Source: Aporrectodea caliginosa
Taxonomy: Eukaryota; Annelida; Clitellata; Crassiclitellata; Lumbricidae
Assembly (NCBI GenBank): GCA_020284085.1
Contig: JACEVL010000151.1
Coordinates: 357,001 to 421,000 of the forward strand
DNA: 64,000 nt
Reading direction: 5' to 3'
Below are positions 1 through 8,894 of the stretch, piece after piece (the first letter of the stretch is position 1; each line of letters begins with the position of its first letter). Under the pieces are notes generated by a model. It saw only the letters and a program-made list of their open reading frames with translations. It had not been told where the DNA came from and did no database searches. Position numbers and translations under genes: made by a program.

Positions 1-180
1 ACTTTAATAGAAGTTGGATTATTGAAAGAAAATATTTTTCTTAAATAGGTGCTGGATTGATTAAACAAATTCTATGCTTAAATAAAGCTGGATTTATGAA
101 AGAAATGTTTTGTTTAAATAGAAATTGGATTGATAAACATAGGTTTTTGCTCTAAAAGAAGTTGGATTAATAACAGCTAT
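1..180. repeat. degenerate ~38 bp minisatellite
   Basis: About five imperfect units, each opening with a variant of TTAAATAGAAGTTGGATT and followed by an A/T-rich stretch with AAAGAAAT or AAACA. Units begin near 3, 42, 79, 115 and 152. The array may continue off the left edge. No coding signal. Confidence 0.6.
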
Positions 181-416
181 CGCGAACAATGGTAGAGTTA
201 CCTACTTACTGTTCGGGAGGGGAATGTCCGATGTCCAGGGGAAAATATCCGCCATCCCAACTTATACATTATAAAAGTAAGATCATCATGATAATTTTGA
301 CAATGCAAAGGATTTTAACGGTATCTTAGCAGACGTAAAAAGATCCTTAATAGAAACAGTCAGAAGACGACAAAGAAAGTGATTGGGTCAAATAATGACT
401 GGAGATCCTCTCCTTC

Positions 417-535
417 AGTAAACTCCGCCACTGCTCGTACTTTGGAAGTGCCAATCCCAAGCCTGGATTAAAGAGGAGGGTGATGCTAATAATCTCTGCT
501 ATTACACAGTGCACATGTAATTAATCTTAAACTAC
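417..535 (-). repeat. R1 dispersed repeat
   Basis: A minus-strand copy of the R1 family. On the plus strand it reads AACTCCGCCACTGCTCGTAC, then GTGCCAATCCCAAGCCTGGA, then a GAGGAGGG run, and ends near ACACAGTGC. The copy is diverged. R1 is the commonest short repeat in the window, with about 28 copies in both orientations and no coding capacity. Confidence 0.6.
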
Positions 536-817
536 TACTTCTCTCCGTCAGTTTACTGTATCCATCCGTCATCATCCAGTCCAGAAGCATCTCTCAAGGT
601 CTTCCTCTCATTTTCTTTCTCTCCACTCTTCCTTCCATGACAGTTATCCCCTCTCAGTGTGTGACGCGTCCATTTCTTTTGTACGAAATAGAATACGATT
701 TCCATAATTACTAAATGTTAAGTTCTGCTTGCACACCTTTTAATAGCGTCATTTTGTCGCTATATATGTCTAAATTTCGGTATTATTTCTAATTTCTTCA
801 CAACTCTTCCGAGACTT

Positions 818-912
818 TGTAGTGCCGTTCTCAAGGCTGGAGAAAGGAGAAGGGCAACTCTAACCCTCTTTGGTTATGGCACAGTGTCGTTGAACAGCAG
901 CTAACCAACCAA
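818..912 (-). repeat. R1 dispersed repeat
   Basis: Minus-strand R1 copy: GTGCCGTTCTCAAGGCTGGA, a GAGAAGGGCAAC segment and a terminal CAGTGTCGTTGAACAGCAGC. The flanking 181-946 otherwise holds nothing I can assign. Confidence 0.6.
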
Positions 913-946
913 GCGCCAGCTGTGTAATATCACTTCATATTTCTCA

Positions 947-1512
947 CTGAACGCCGCGCTGTGCTAATACACTCTTTTGTTCTCACACGTCTTGACTACT
1001 GTAATGGAGTCCTCCTGGGCCTCTTTGAGTTCCGCATTCGTCAACTTCAGCTCGTTCAGAATGCAGCAGCCAGACTTCTTGCTGACCTGCCGAAATATTC
1101 ACACATATCCGACTACATGCGGCGTGAGCTACACTGGCTTCCAGTTGCTGATCGTGTTAATTTCAAGATCGCTAAGGTGGTTTGGAAGGCTACGACTGGC
1201 ACTGCTCCGGACTACATTGCTGAACTGTGCCTTCCAGTAGGCACTCAAACTGGTCGGCGGGCTCTCCGGTCTGCCTCGCGAAATGATTTGATTGTACCTT
1301 CGTTTCGAACCACCACACGTGCTCGTCGGGACTTCTCGATTGCGGCGCCACGGATCTGGAATACTCTTCCGCCATCTGTGCGTGCCACTAATGCTGCATG
1401 TGGTTACATGGTTTTCTCTCGACTCTTAAAGACGACGCACTTTTTCAGCTGTTTGATGGCCACTTTTTGAGCGCTTCTGTGAGACTTTTTAAGTGGCGCT
1501 ATATAAATGTCT
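947..1512 (+). pseudogene. L2-like LINE reverse transcriptase C-terminus (family L2-A)
   Basis: An open frame of about 169 residues (961-1470) encodes the region downstream of the reverse transcriptase palm in CR1/L2-clade LINEs. Hallmarks are RLDYCNGVLLGL, LQLVQNAAARLLADLPK, RRELHWLPVADRVNFKI and a closing IWNTLPPSVR. The catalytic palm is missing because the copy is 5'-truncated at 947. A short non-coding 3' end reading GGCGCTATATAAATG leads into the (TTACA)n tail. A longer copy of the family lies at 27316-28009 and a minus-strand 3' end at 44622-44860. It is dead on its own. Confidence 0.85.
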
Positions 1513-1565
1513 TGTTACATTACATTACATTACATTACATTACATTACATTACATTACATTACAT
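1513..1565 (+). repeat. (TTACA)n LINE tail
   Basis: About ten uninterrupted TTACA pentamers immediately after the L2-A 3' end. The same tail sits at the same place in the 27 kb copy (28010-28068) with a different unit number, so it is the simple-repeat 3' terminus of the LINE. Confidence 0.9.
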
Positions 1566-1571
1566 GCCATC

Positions 1572-1652
1572 CGGAAGACAGACAGATAGAGACAGAGACA
1601 CAGATACAGACACATAAACAGAAACAGAGAGACAGAGAAGAAGAGACAGAGG
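1572..1652 (+). repeat. imperfect (GACAGA)n tract
   Basis: Purine-rich low-complexity sequence of GACAGA/GACACA hexamers, duplicated at 28075-28157. Similar tracts lie at 5055-5125 and 8103-8200. Confidence 0.7.
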
Positions 1653-1767
1653 TCTTATGCAGAGATTTCGTCACACTCTCAATGATAACAACGATGGTAA
1701 ATCTGCTTACACACCTCTAAATCGCTATTACACCATGCTATATAATCTGGATTTTGTTTACCTACAA

Positions 1768-1885
1768 GGTAAACTCCGCCACTGTTCGCTTTCTGACAGT
1801 GCCAGTCCCAAGCCTGGATAAAGAAGGAGGGCGACGCTAATGGTCATTGTTACCACACAGCTAGTCGTTAAAAAGGAAACACACA
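1768..1885 (-). repeat. R1 dispersed repeat
   Basis: A well preserved minus-strand R1 copy: AAACTCCGCCACTGTTCGC, CAGTGCCAGTCCCAAGCCTG, GGAGGGCGACGCTAATGGTC, then CACACAGCTAGTCGTTAAA. It lies inside the duplicated block; the partner is at 28272-28385. Confidence 0.75.
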
Positions 1886-1908
1886 CACCTACAAGGTGAT
1901 ATTCCAAA

Positions 1909-2808
1909 GTGAGGAAAGCAAAGGCAAGTAGATGGAAGAATGCAATGTTTCGCTTAATAACTTGTTTCACTGAAATCCAATCATGGTGTGCATCCATGCG
2001 CCTTAAACTGAATGCCTCCAAGACAGAACTTATCTGGTTTTACCGCAACCCGTTACCTAACTCACAATTATTCCACACTGTACTCAATCTTAGCCCAGAT
2101 TGCTCCATCAAACCAGCTGATGTTGTCCGAGACCTTGGTGTCCTTCTTGATAACTCGCTGTCTATGAAAACTCATATCTCCTCTATAACCAAATCCTGTT
2201 TTTCCATCTCAGACGCATTCGGCAAGTCAAGAAAAGTCTTAATGAGAAATGTGTTCGTACCCTAGTACAGGCCCTTGTCATTTCTAGAATTGACTACTGC
2301 AACTCAGTCCTTTGTGGTCTTCCTGCATCTACCCTTCAACCTCTTACAGCTGTTCTTCATTACGCTGCTAAGCTTATCAAGAACCAAAATCCTCGGGATC
2401 ACGTCACACCGACCCTCCGTGAACTACACTGGCTTCCCATACAAGCTCGCATCAATTTCAAAATCTGTCTTCTAATGTACAGAATCTACACAAACTGTTC
2501 TCCTGCATACCTTTCTTCACTTGTTACACCCTGTTCCTCTCTCCAATCCAGACGAAGGCTACGTTCATCGTCTCAAGGTGATTTTGTTGTGACACGATCA
2601 CTCAAAAAACTTGGTAACAGGGCATTTGCCCTAGCCGGCCCGGCTGAATGGAACAAACTCCCTGTCTTTATCCGCAAATCCTCAACTTTATCGATTTTCA
2701 AAACTAACCTTAAAACACATCTGTTTAAGATATACTATGATTGATTTTTCTGTTACGCGCTTTTGTGCAAGATTCCAATTTTGTTTAGGCGCGCTATAAA
2801 TAACAGTC

Positions 2809-2810
<2 letters not shown>
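1909..2810 (+). pseudogene. L2/CR1-like LINE C-terminal fragment (family L2-B), frameshifted
   Basis: Three overlapping frames (1909-2265, 2275-2475, 2475-2744) together encode the distal part of a CR1/L2-group reverse transcriptase: SMRLKLNASKTELIWF, VRDLGVLLDNSLSMKTHI, ISRIDYCNSVL, LRELHWLPIQARINFKI and AGPAEWNKLPVFIRK, ending LKTHLFKIYYD. Two single-base differences from the 27 kb copy (the T run near 2200 and a C near 2330) break this frame further. A short 3' end with GGCGCGCTATAAATAACAG leads to a (TAA)n tail. The palm with YADD is missing. The family differs from L2-A in tail and sequence. Confidence 0.85.

Positions 2811-2859
<49 letters not shown>
2811..2859 (+). repeat. (TAA)n LINE tail
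   Basis: About sixteen AAT/TAA triplets directly after the L2-B 3' end, matched at 29316-29366 in the duplicate copy. Confidence 0.9.
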
Positions 2860-2867
2860 GAACGCTT

Positions 2868-3110
2868 CATCAAAATGAACTGAAACTCAATAATAAAGTT
2901 TAAAGACGTTAACCGGACTCGGACCTCCTTCTGACTACCCTTTGGACACTCTCTCTCTGATTGTACGCTCGTGAATAAGATGGCGCCTCGGTACAAAGAC
3001 ACTGGCAAGAAACCACAGAATTGCTTCCCAGGGAAGACGTTTAACATTGGAACTGACAGAATCGCATCTATTCTGTACGAAACGTCAACGCTAGGTCGGC
3101 TTTAATCTAC
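2868..3110 (+). repeat. R3 dispersed repeat preceded by an L2-like 3' untranslated segment
   Basis: The block contains GGACTCGGACCTCCTTCTGA, GCTCGTGAATAAG, GAAGACGTTTAACATTGGAA, then TGACAGAATCG and ACGAAACGTCAACGCTAGGT. Related blocks lie at 8590-8860, 29376-29620, 26285-26400, 14935-15165 (disrupted) and 60690-60905. The GGACTCGGACCTCC part also occurs beside L2-like 3' ends (minus strand near 54850-54880), so some of it is probably LINE 3' UTR. No ORF of interest. Confidence 0.55.
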
Positions 3111-3274
3111 TTATAATGTGCGATCTGCGTAAACACCTTAGAATAGCATCTGGTCCATTTCCAGGTGTCGAAAGCAAAAGAAAGTAGATGGATGAAAGTT
3201 TCATCAAAATGAACTGTAACTCAAAAATAAAGTTTAAATTACATTACATTGTAAAAAGGATGTATTATGCCAAA

Positions 3275-3345
3275 GTAATTTCTGTCGACGTTTACGGTTT
3301 GTGTTGCCATAAGATGTCGTTAAACTCTGCATCCATCCATCCAGT
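3275..3345 (+). repeat. R2 dispersed repeat
   Basis: A plus-strand R2 copy: GTCGACGTTTACGGTTTGTG, then GCCATAAGATGTCGTTAAAC and a CATCCATCCA segment. R2 recurs more than 20 times across the window. Confidence 0.6.
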
Positions 3346-3371
3346 CGCATCATGAAAATACAAACGTAAAA

Positions 3372-3604
3372 GCGCGGTGGTGTAGGGGTATGTTTGGTGC
3401 CTTGCAGCCGGAGGGTTGCGAGTTCGAATCCACCTCAAACCGCCGGGTAGGGACCCTGGGCAAGTCCTTCACTCGCAATTGCTCATGCGCTTCGGTGTGA
3501 AACTCCGATTCAGTGTCCGCGCTGTAGTCGGGGGCGCCTCTGAGTAGAAATCTTTAAGGGGCGCTATATAAATATCTGAAATGAAATGAATGAAATGAAA
3601 TGAA
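3372..3604 (+). mobile_element. tRNA-derived SINE, family SINE-A (copy 1)
   Basis: The 5' head has RNA polymerase III internal promoter features: an A-box-like TGGTGTAGGGGTATG near 3379 and a B box GAGTTCGAATCCACC near 3420. The body includes GGACCCTGGGCAAGTCCTTC. The 3' end GGGGCGCTATATAAATATC matches the 3' ends of L2-like LINEs here, followed by an AAATGAAATG tail. Other copies are at 4391-4613 and 25097-25330. It codes for nothing and presumably depends on an L2-like LINE. Confidence 0.85.
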
Positions 3605-4097
3605 AAGCGAAACGTAAACGCTGAGGTGAAGATTTTTAGAATTTTTATTGCAGCAAATCAACTTGATTACGTGCATCGACGAAAAAGGAACAAAGTTCAC
3701 TATTTACATTATATAATGTTATATATTATATATTATACACACGCTTATAAATCTCAGTCCGTTGAATGTTCTAACTCCGACAAGAGCTAAACATTGACTA
3801 CTTTGTTTCAAGCTAGTTCCTTCTCGCGTGTCCCATCGCATTACTCGTCTGTTGGACCACCTGCCCCGCTCAGTAATTACTCAAAGAGGCCTACATATTG
3901 CACAACTAGGCGCGCGCTCATAAGCGCCTATTCGCAGGTGTACAGGGCCTTACCACTCATTCAGGATCCAAACACTATTAACTACAACAGCTATTCATCA
4001 CGGCTTGTCTAAATGCAATTGCAATTGTAAAATGTAACTAAAATGGACCGGATTCGATCGTGGATGGATGGATGCAGAGTTTACTACATCTTATGGG

Positions 4098-4218
4098 GGG
4101 GGGCCCGATAGCGCATTGGATAACATCTGGCACAGAGACCGAGAGGTATCGAGTTCGAGCCCCCGTTGGGCGGTTATGCTTTGTAGGCTGCTATTGTCAG
4201 GCGTTTAATAAAGAAAAG
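4098..4218 (+). mobile_element. tRNA-derived SINE-C, 5' part (interrupted)
   Basis: Head with A-box-like GATAGCGCATTGGATAAC and B box TCGAGTTCGAGCCCC, as in the intact minus-strand copy at 7759-7973. After GGCTGCTATT (about 4195) the sequence jumps to the family's extreme 3' end, GTCAGGCGTTTAATAAAG, and SINE-B follows at once. The missing middle and 3' part resumes at 4614-4726. The SINE was therefore split by an insertion that carried a SINE-C 3' end at its front. Confidence 0.8.
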
Positions 4219-4384
4219 GATCCTGAGTGGCCGAGTGGGTTGGTGCCCGCTCGCCGCGCTGGCGCCCCGGGTTTGCTTCCCGGTCGGGTCGGTTTATCAG
4301 AGATTAATTTCTCGGATCTTTACTGCGGGTGGCTCGGTCGCATTATAAACGTGGAGTACAATACAACACACAACACAACACAAT
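4219..4384 (+). mobile_element. tRNA-derived SINE-B (copy 1)
   Basis: Head GAGTGGCCGAGTGGGTTGG has the A box of a Leu/Ser-type tRNA, and CCGGGTTTGCTTCCCGGTC is a B-box-like element with one change from the other copies. The body has ATTAATTTCTCGGATC and GGGTGGCTCGGTCGCATTAT; the tail is A/C-rich pentamers (ACAAC). Copies at 8334-8476 and 24928-25090. It abuts SINE-A directly. Confidence 0.85.
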
Positions 4385-4390
4385 ATACTG

Positions 4391-4613
4391 GGGCGCGGTG
4401 GTTTGGGGGTATGTTCGGTGCCTTGCAGCTGGAGGGTTGCGGGTTCGAATCCACCTCAAAGCCGTCGCGTAGGGACCTTGGGCAAGTCCTTCACTCGCAA
4501 TTGCTCATGCGCTTCGGCGTGAAACTCCGACTACAGCAGTAGTCGGGAGCGCCTCTGAATAGGAAATCTGGTAGAGGCGCTATAACAAGTGTTCAAATAC
4601 AATACAATACAAT
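4391..4613 (+). mobile_element. tRNA-derived SINE-A (copy 2)
   Basis: Same family as 3372-3604: A box TGGTTTGGGGGTATG, B box GGGTTCGAATCCACC, body GGACCTTGGGCAAGTCC, and end GGCGCTATAACAAGTGTTC followed by (AATAC)n. It forms a head-to-tail pair with SINE-B, an arrangement repeated at 24928-25330. Confidence 0.85.
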
Positions 4614-4726
4614 TAGCGCCGTTGTATTGGAGGCTGTCTGTTCTGTTAGTACTTAAGATTTAAATTGCATAACATGTAAATGTACAGCGCAGTGCGTTTG
4701 TCAGGCGTTTAATAAAGAAAAGATTA
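4614..4726 (+). mobile_element. SINE-C, 3' part
   Basis: Begins AGCGCCGTTGTATTGGAGGC, continues GCATAACATGTAAATGTACA, and ends GTCAGGCGTTTAATAAAGAA. Joined to the 5' part at about 4197, it matches the intact copy at 7759-7973, giving a SINE of about 215 bp. Confidence 0.8.
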
Positions 4727-5244
4727 TTATTATGGCAACAAAGGCATTGATATCGACTGAAATAATTATTCTCTGAACAGTTCTCACCGTTCCTTTGACG
4801 TTATGCACACGCTGCATCATTCTACCAATTACGTACTGTGTCTCGCATTTATATAGCATCAGACACCAACGTTTTAACGGTGTCTAAATGTATGGATGTA
4901 TCCAGAGTTTAAGGGTTAGAATGCAGGACTGTCAAGCGTTTAGTTGAAGGTTAAAATCCCCACCAGGGCAGATATCTGTTGCAAGTTTTCGATTCCACTT
5001 GCAGCCCCTTGCAATGAGTGCATTGATCTACATTAAGGAGATCAGCACTCACACAGAGAGAGCCAAACAGACAGAGACAGACACAGGGAGACAGAGAGAG
5101 ATAAAACGCCAGCAAGACAGAGACAGACACATAGAGGACTGGACACTGGCACTTCTATGCCGAGGCTGAGAAAAAATTGAGCTGACTTATTAAGAAAAGG
5201 AAGTATCTTACTTGAGTTTATTTTGACATGCTACAACTTCCCTT
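4727..5244. other. no gene; low-complexity and weak repeat remnants
   Basis: The stretch includes a (GACAGA)-rich tract at 5055-5125 and a weak tRNA-like B box near 4965 (AAGGTTAAAATCCCC) with no convincing cloverleaf. Otherwise nothing assignable. Confidence 0.5.
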
Positions 5245-5535
5245 TTAAGCGACTGGTTGGTTAGCTTCTTGTTCAACGACGCTGTCATTAAAAAGATAAT
5301 TGGTGTCGCATTCCTCCTTTCTCCAGCCTTGGGACTAGCACTACAAAGACTCAAAAAGAACCACAGAAATTAGAAATATTGACGAAATTAAGGTATGTAT
5401 AGCGATGAATGGAAGCTATTAAAAGGTGTGCAAGCAGAACTTGACATTTAGGCCTAGTAATCAGGCCTCTATCCAGGCTTGGGACTTGCACTACGCGAGT
5501 GTGGCCTGTGGAGGAGTTGAAGGGAAAAAATCCCT
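5245..5535 (+). repeat. two R1 copies (one partial)
   Basis: One plus-strand copy at about 5255-5350 (GTTCAACGACGCTGTC ... CCAGCCTTGGGACTAGCAC). A partial one at 5460-5530 has ATCCAGGCTTGGGACTTGCA and a GGAGGAGTTGAA end. The flanking sequence is unassigned. Confidence 0.55.
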
Positions 5536-5914
5536 CTGAGTGTTTGACCAATCCACTTCCCTTCTTACAGTATCCGTAAGAGATCTTTCCTCTTCCACTT
5601 CATACAACAACTCTTCATTTTTTTTTATCCTCAGACCAATGAACCTTCTCTATCATGGGCCAAACTCATATCTCAAAGCCTTCTGATATCTCTTCCCAAT
5701 GCTGGTCCAAGTCAATGACCCGTACCACACTCCATATCAATGCTCTAAGGTTAATGCCAGCCTTCGTAATTCACCTAACAAGACGGCAAGCCATCCCGAA
5801 TGTATTGAATAATATTAATAATGAAATAAGTGGTTCCCATTGTTTAATGACATCTTGTGGCTACGTCGACTTAGCCTTGTGCTTTAAACAAGTCTTAATA
5901 GCGGAGTAAACGTA
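5536..5914. other. unassigned sequence
   Basis: I see no coding, RNA or repeat signal beyond short reading frames of random quality. Confidence 0.4.
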
Positions 5915-6485
5915 TGTAGTTTAAGTTAAACGACACTATGTGAAAACAAAGATCAGCGTCGCCCCTCCTCCTTTATCCAGACTTGGAAATGGCACTGTTA
6001 GAGTACAAACAGTGGTGGAGTTATGCGAAGTAAACTTCTTCTTGCTTTTTTACTGTTTAGCGACCACTGTGTGGTAACAAAGACCATTAGCGTCGCCCTC
6101 CTCTTTTATCCAGGTTTGGGAATGGCACTGTCAGAAAGCGAACAGTGGCGGAGTTCTGCGGAGTAAATTTATTTTAATCCAATGTTTAACAACATCTTAT
6201 AGCTACAAAGGCTGTTGACGTCTTGAAAGTTTGTGCTGTATTTCAGTTCATTTACTTGTAATGTTATCATCAGTTTTCTTTCTCCTCTAACGTTGGTTAC
6301 GTTAATTCCAACTTAAACACCTTTTAAACGTTTCTTTAACATGCTATATATATAAACTCATAAACTACGTTTAACTCTGCCAGTGCTCGCTCTCTGGCAG
6401 TGCCAGTCCCAAGCCTGGATACAGGAGGAGGGCGACGCTAATGGTCTTTGTTACCACACAGTTAGTCGTTAAAAAGGAAACACAC
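5915..6485. repeat. cluster of three R1 copies (+, +, -)
   Basis: Plus-strand copies at about 5920-6025 and 6050-6165 share GTCGCCC(T)CCTC, ATCCAG and GGCACTGT ... CAGTGG(C/T)GGAGTT. A minus-strand copy at 6375-6480 shows GCCAGTCCCAAGCCTGGAT and GGAGGGCGACGCTAATGGTC. The close mixed-orientation packing is typical of R1 here. Confidence 0.7.
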
Positions 6486-6554
6486 ACAATCACTAATTCA
6501 AAAGATATCTCGCTTTCATCAATTTTTAACTATAATTGTACATTATAAACGAAT

Positions 6555-6835
6555 TATTGTTAATGGCCTTTGATGTCATATGACGACGTTAAACCTTGGA
6601 ATAAAAAATGTAAATTTCAATCACCATTGGAGAACCGTATTAAGCAAATATTTCTGACGACGTGAACTGCCTTTGATGTCGTTAGGCTCTCGATCCATCC
6701 AACTGCTGGTGAATTTAGCTTCACTTCGCTTTTAAAAGAGGAGTCTATAACTGCGAAAACAGTTAAAACGTTTTTTCTGCAAATGACGTCAACGGCGTTT
6801 GATGCCATAAGATTTCGTTAACCAGTTGAATAATA
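6555..6835 (+). repeat. R2 cluster
   Basis: Three R2 units. 6563-6605 has GGCCTTTGATGTCATATGAC and CGTTAAACCTTGGAATAAAA, almost the I-like LINE 3' end. 6655-6705 has TCGATCCATCCAACTGC. 6780-6835 has CGTTTGATGCCATAAGATTT. The middle part (TTTAGCTTCACTTCGCTTTT) recurs in the same order at 35.9, 37.8, 59.9 and 61.4 kb. Confidence 0.65.
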
Positions 6836-7064
6836 GACTGGCCCTGTTTAATGCACAAAGCATCAACCGAAGGCGCAAAATAAGTAACCTAGACGAAATA
6901 CTCCAAAACTTGGTCAATATTTTGTAGACACTTAAAACAACTGTTTCAACACGTCAGTTTTCAGTTCATATCTAAAATAATACTCATGCCTGCATCTACA
7001 AACTTAATATAGCGCTTTTAAATACTGCAACACAGCTAAATAATCATTATTCCATCAATGCATC

Positions 7065-7260
7065 GCAGTTTTGTTACCCGTCTGTCTGGAAATAGATGAA
7101 ATGTAAATGTAGACGGTTGTCCATAATAAGGACCGTGTGGCCTACAGTCAGTTTACAATGAAATGAGATCCTTCCACACCGATGCCCCTTTCTATGGGTC
7201 TCACGACATTTCAGGTCCCCATGTACGGACCGTTTTATAGTAGATTTTTCTTTCATTAGG
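7065..7260 (+). repeat. R4-type dispersed repeat
   Basis: Contains TTTGTTACCCGTCTGTCTGG, then GACCGTGTGGCC, GAGATCCTTCCACACCGATG and TTTCAGGTCCCCATGTACGG. The same ordered motifs occur at 20.2-20.3, 22.8-23.0, 38.3-38.8 and 46.5-46.7 kb. Non-coding. Confidence 0.5.
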
Positions 7261-7758
7261 GTTGCCAGGGCCGTTGACGTCCACCATACAATAATCGTAG
7301 ACCTACCTAATTATTTAGAATGAGCACGCTGATTACCTGGGGCGATATTATATTGAACTCTGAGAAAGAGTTTTAAAGGTGTTTAAGTAGATCATGCAAT
7401 ATCCAATGCGTCACCCTACAATTGGAAAAGTGTTCTATTAACAAGCGATTATAATTATAGTAAAAATAAATTTCGGCGTTTTTATTTCCGCTGAATGGCC
7501 TCGACTTTGCTCATCTTTTAATGAATTTTTATTATTGTGTTTAAGATCATTTTGATAAAACTTTCCTCCATCTACTTTCCTTTGCTTTCGACGCGTGGGA
7601 GTTGTACCTGCTGCTGAAAACAAAATCTGACAGTTATTTCTTAACAACTTAAAGGCATATTCTTTCTTAAATTCAGGTATGTGGTGATGAATAGTCTCCT
7701 TGAGGCTGTTGTGATTCGATAAGTGTAATCGTTTACTAGTCATTGCGATTATAATAAT

Positions 7759-7973
7759 CTTTTCTTTATTGAAGCGCCTGACAAACGCATTGCGCTGTAC
7801 ATTTACATGTTATGCAATTGAAACAATCTTAACTAGTTAACTACTAACAGAACAGACAGCCTGTAATACACGGCGCTAATAGCAGCCTACAAAGCATATC
7901 CACCCTAACGGGGCTCGAACTCGGTACCTCTCGCTCTCTTCGCCAGATGTAATCCAACGCGCCACCGGACCCC
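7759..7973 (-). mobile_element. tRNA-derived SINE-C (intact copy)
   Basis: Read on the minus strand, it starts GGGGTCCGGTGGCGCGTTGG (A box), has B box CCGAGTTCGAGCCCCGTTAG, a middle with TAGCGCCGTGTATTACAGGC and the end GTCAGGCGCTTCAATAAAG. This uninterrupted copy of about 215 bp shows what was split at 4098-4726. Confidence 0.85.
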
Positions 7974-8102
7974 TTTTAATCTCTATATAACATCATTTAC
8001 TAGCATTTTAAAGTGTCTAAACGAGAGAGCGCTAACCATTCGGCTATGGTCCTCCAAACCTACATAGCATTTATGACAACATTCTAAAAGTATACGATGC
8101 AA

Positions 8103-8200
8103 TACGAGAGACAGACAGAAACAGAGACATAGATACAGACTGAGACAGGCAGAGAGAGACAGAGAGACAGAGAGAGACAGAGACAGAGAGAATGAGACAG
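8103..8200 (+). repeat. imperfect (GACAGA)n tract
   Basis: Low-complexity purine-rich repeat of GACAGA/GAGACA units. Confidence 0.75.
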
Positions 8201-8333
8201 AAAGTGGTCGAAGTCAACAATCCATGCTGCCAAAATATGTCGTCAAACTCTCAATGATAGCAACAATGTTACAATCTACTTACACACCTCTATATCGCTA
8301 CTAGACGATACTATACAAACTAGATTTGTTAGA

Positions 8334-8476
8334 GGATCCTGAGTGGTCGAGTGGGATGGTAGCCTGCTCGCCGCGCCGGCGCCCCGGGTTCGCTTCCCGG
8401 TCGGGTCGGTTTATCATAGATTAATTTCTCGGATCTTTACTGCGGGTGGCTCGGTCGCATTATAAACGTGGAGTAC
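8334..8476 (+). mobile_element. tRNA-derived SINE-B (copy 2)
   Basis: A box GAGTGGTCGAGTGGGATGG, B box CCGGGTTCGCTTCCCGGTC, body to GCATTATAAACGTGGAGTAC, then an abrupt stop without the ACAAC tail or SINE-A. It is the only solitary SINE-B in the window. Confidence 0.85.
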
Positions 8477-8589
8477 GAGGTTGCTTTCTGCCTCCGACAC
8501 TAATCATCTTCGATATGAAAAAGTGTCGTTAAGCAGTAATACAACAACAAGCAGCAGGTACAACTCCAACGCGTCGAAAGCAAAGGAAA

Positions 8590-8880
8590 GTAGATGGAAG
8601 AAAGTTTTATCAAAATGATCTGAAACACAATAATAAAGTTTAAAGACGTCAACTGGACTCGGACCTCCTTCTGACTACCCTTTGGACAACCCCTCTGACT
8701 CGACGTAGCGCTCGTGAATAAGCTGATGCCCCGCAACAAAGGCACTCGAAAGAAATCGCAGAATTCTTTCTTAGGTAATACGTTTAACCTTGGCACTGAT
8801 AGAATCGTCTCTACTCCATACGAAACGCCAACGTTAGGTGGCCAAGGTTAGGTCGACGTCAACAGCCACAGTAGACGTAA
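8590..8880 (+). repeat. R3 dispersed repeat with L2-like 3' UTR segment
   Basis: Collinear with 2868-3110: GGACTCGGACCTCCTTCTGA, ACCCCTCTGACTCGACGTAG, GCTCGTGAATAAGCTGATGC, AATACGTTTAACCTTGGCAC and ACGAAACGCCAACGTTAGG. Confidence 0.55.
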
Positions 8881-8894
8881 GATGTCATTAATCA

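Larger units (their letters stand above)
947..3250 (+). mobile_element. 5'-truncated LINE copy with ~1.7 kb transduced 3' flank
   Basis: This block is nearly identical to 27443-29745; I see roughly 15 substitutions or small indels. It starts abruptly inside the L2-like LINE, runs through the LINE 3' end and its (TTACA)n, and continues through about 1.7 kb of unrelated sequence that also lies downstream of the 27 kb copy. It ends eight bases after an AATAAA at 3226-3231, with a new TTACATTACATT tail (3239-3250) absent from the other copy. A ragged 5' end, carried-over 3' flank and new LINE-type tail are what retrotransposition with 3' transduction leaves. A plain segmental duplication is the alternative, but it does not explain the tail. 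No clear target-site duplication is visible. Confidence 0.65.

Noticed and set aside
4141..4175. tRNA-like A and B boxes suggesting functional tRNA genes (also 3379, 7905, 8385, 25140, 42560)
   Set aside because: Each is followed by a shared non-tRNA body and a tail, and I see no full cloverleaf; they are SINE heads.
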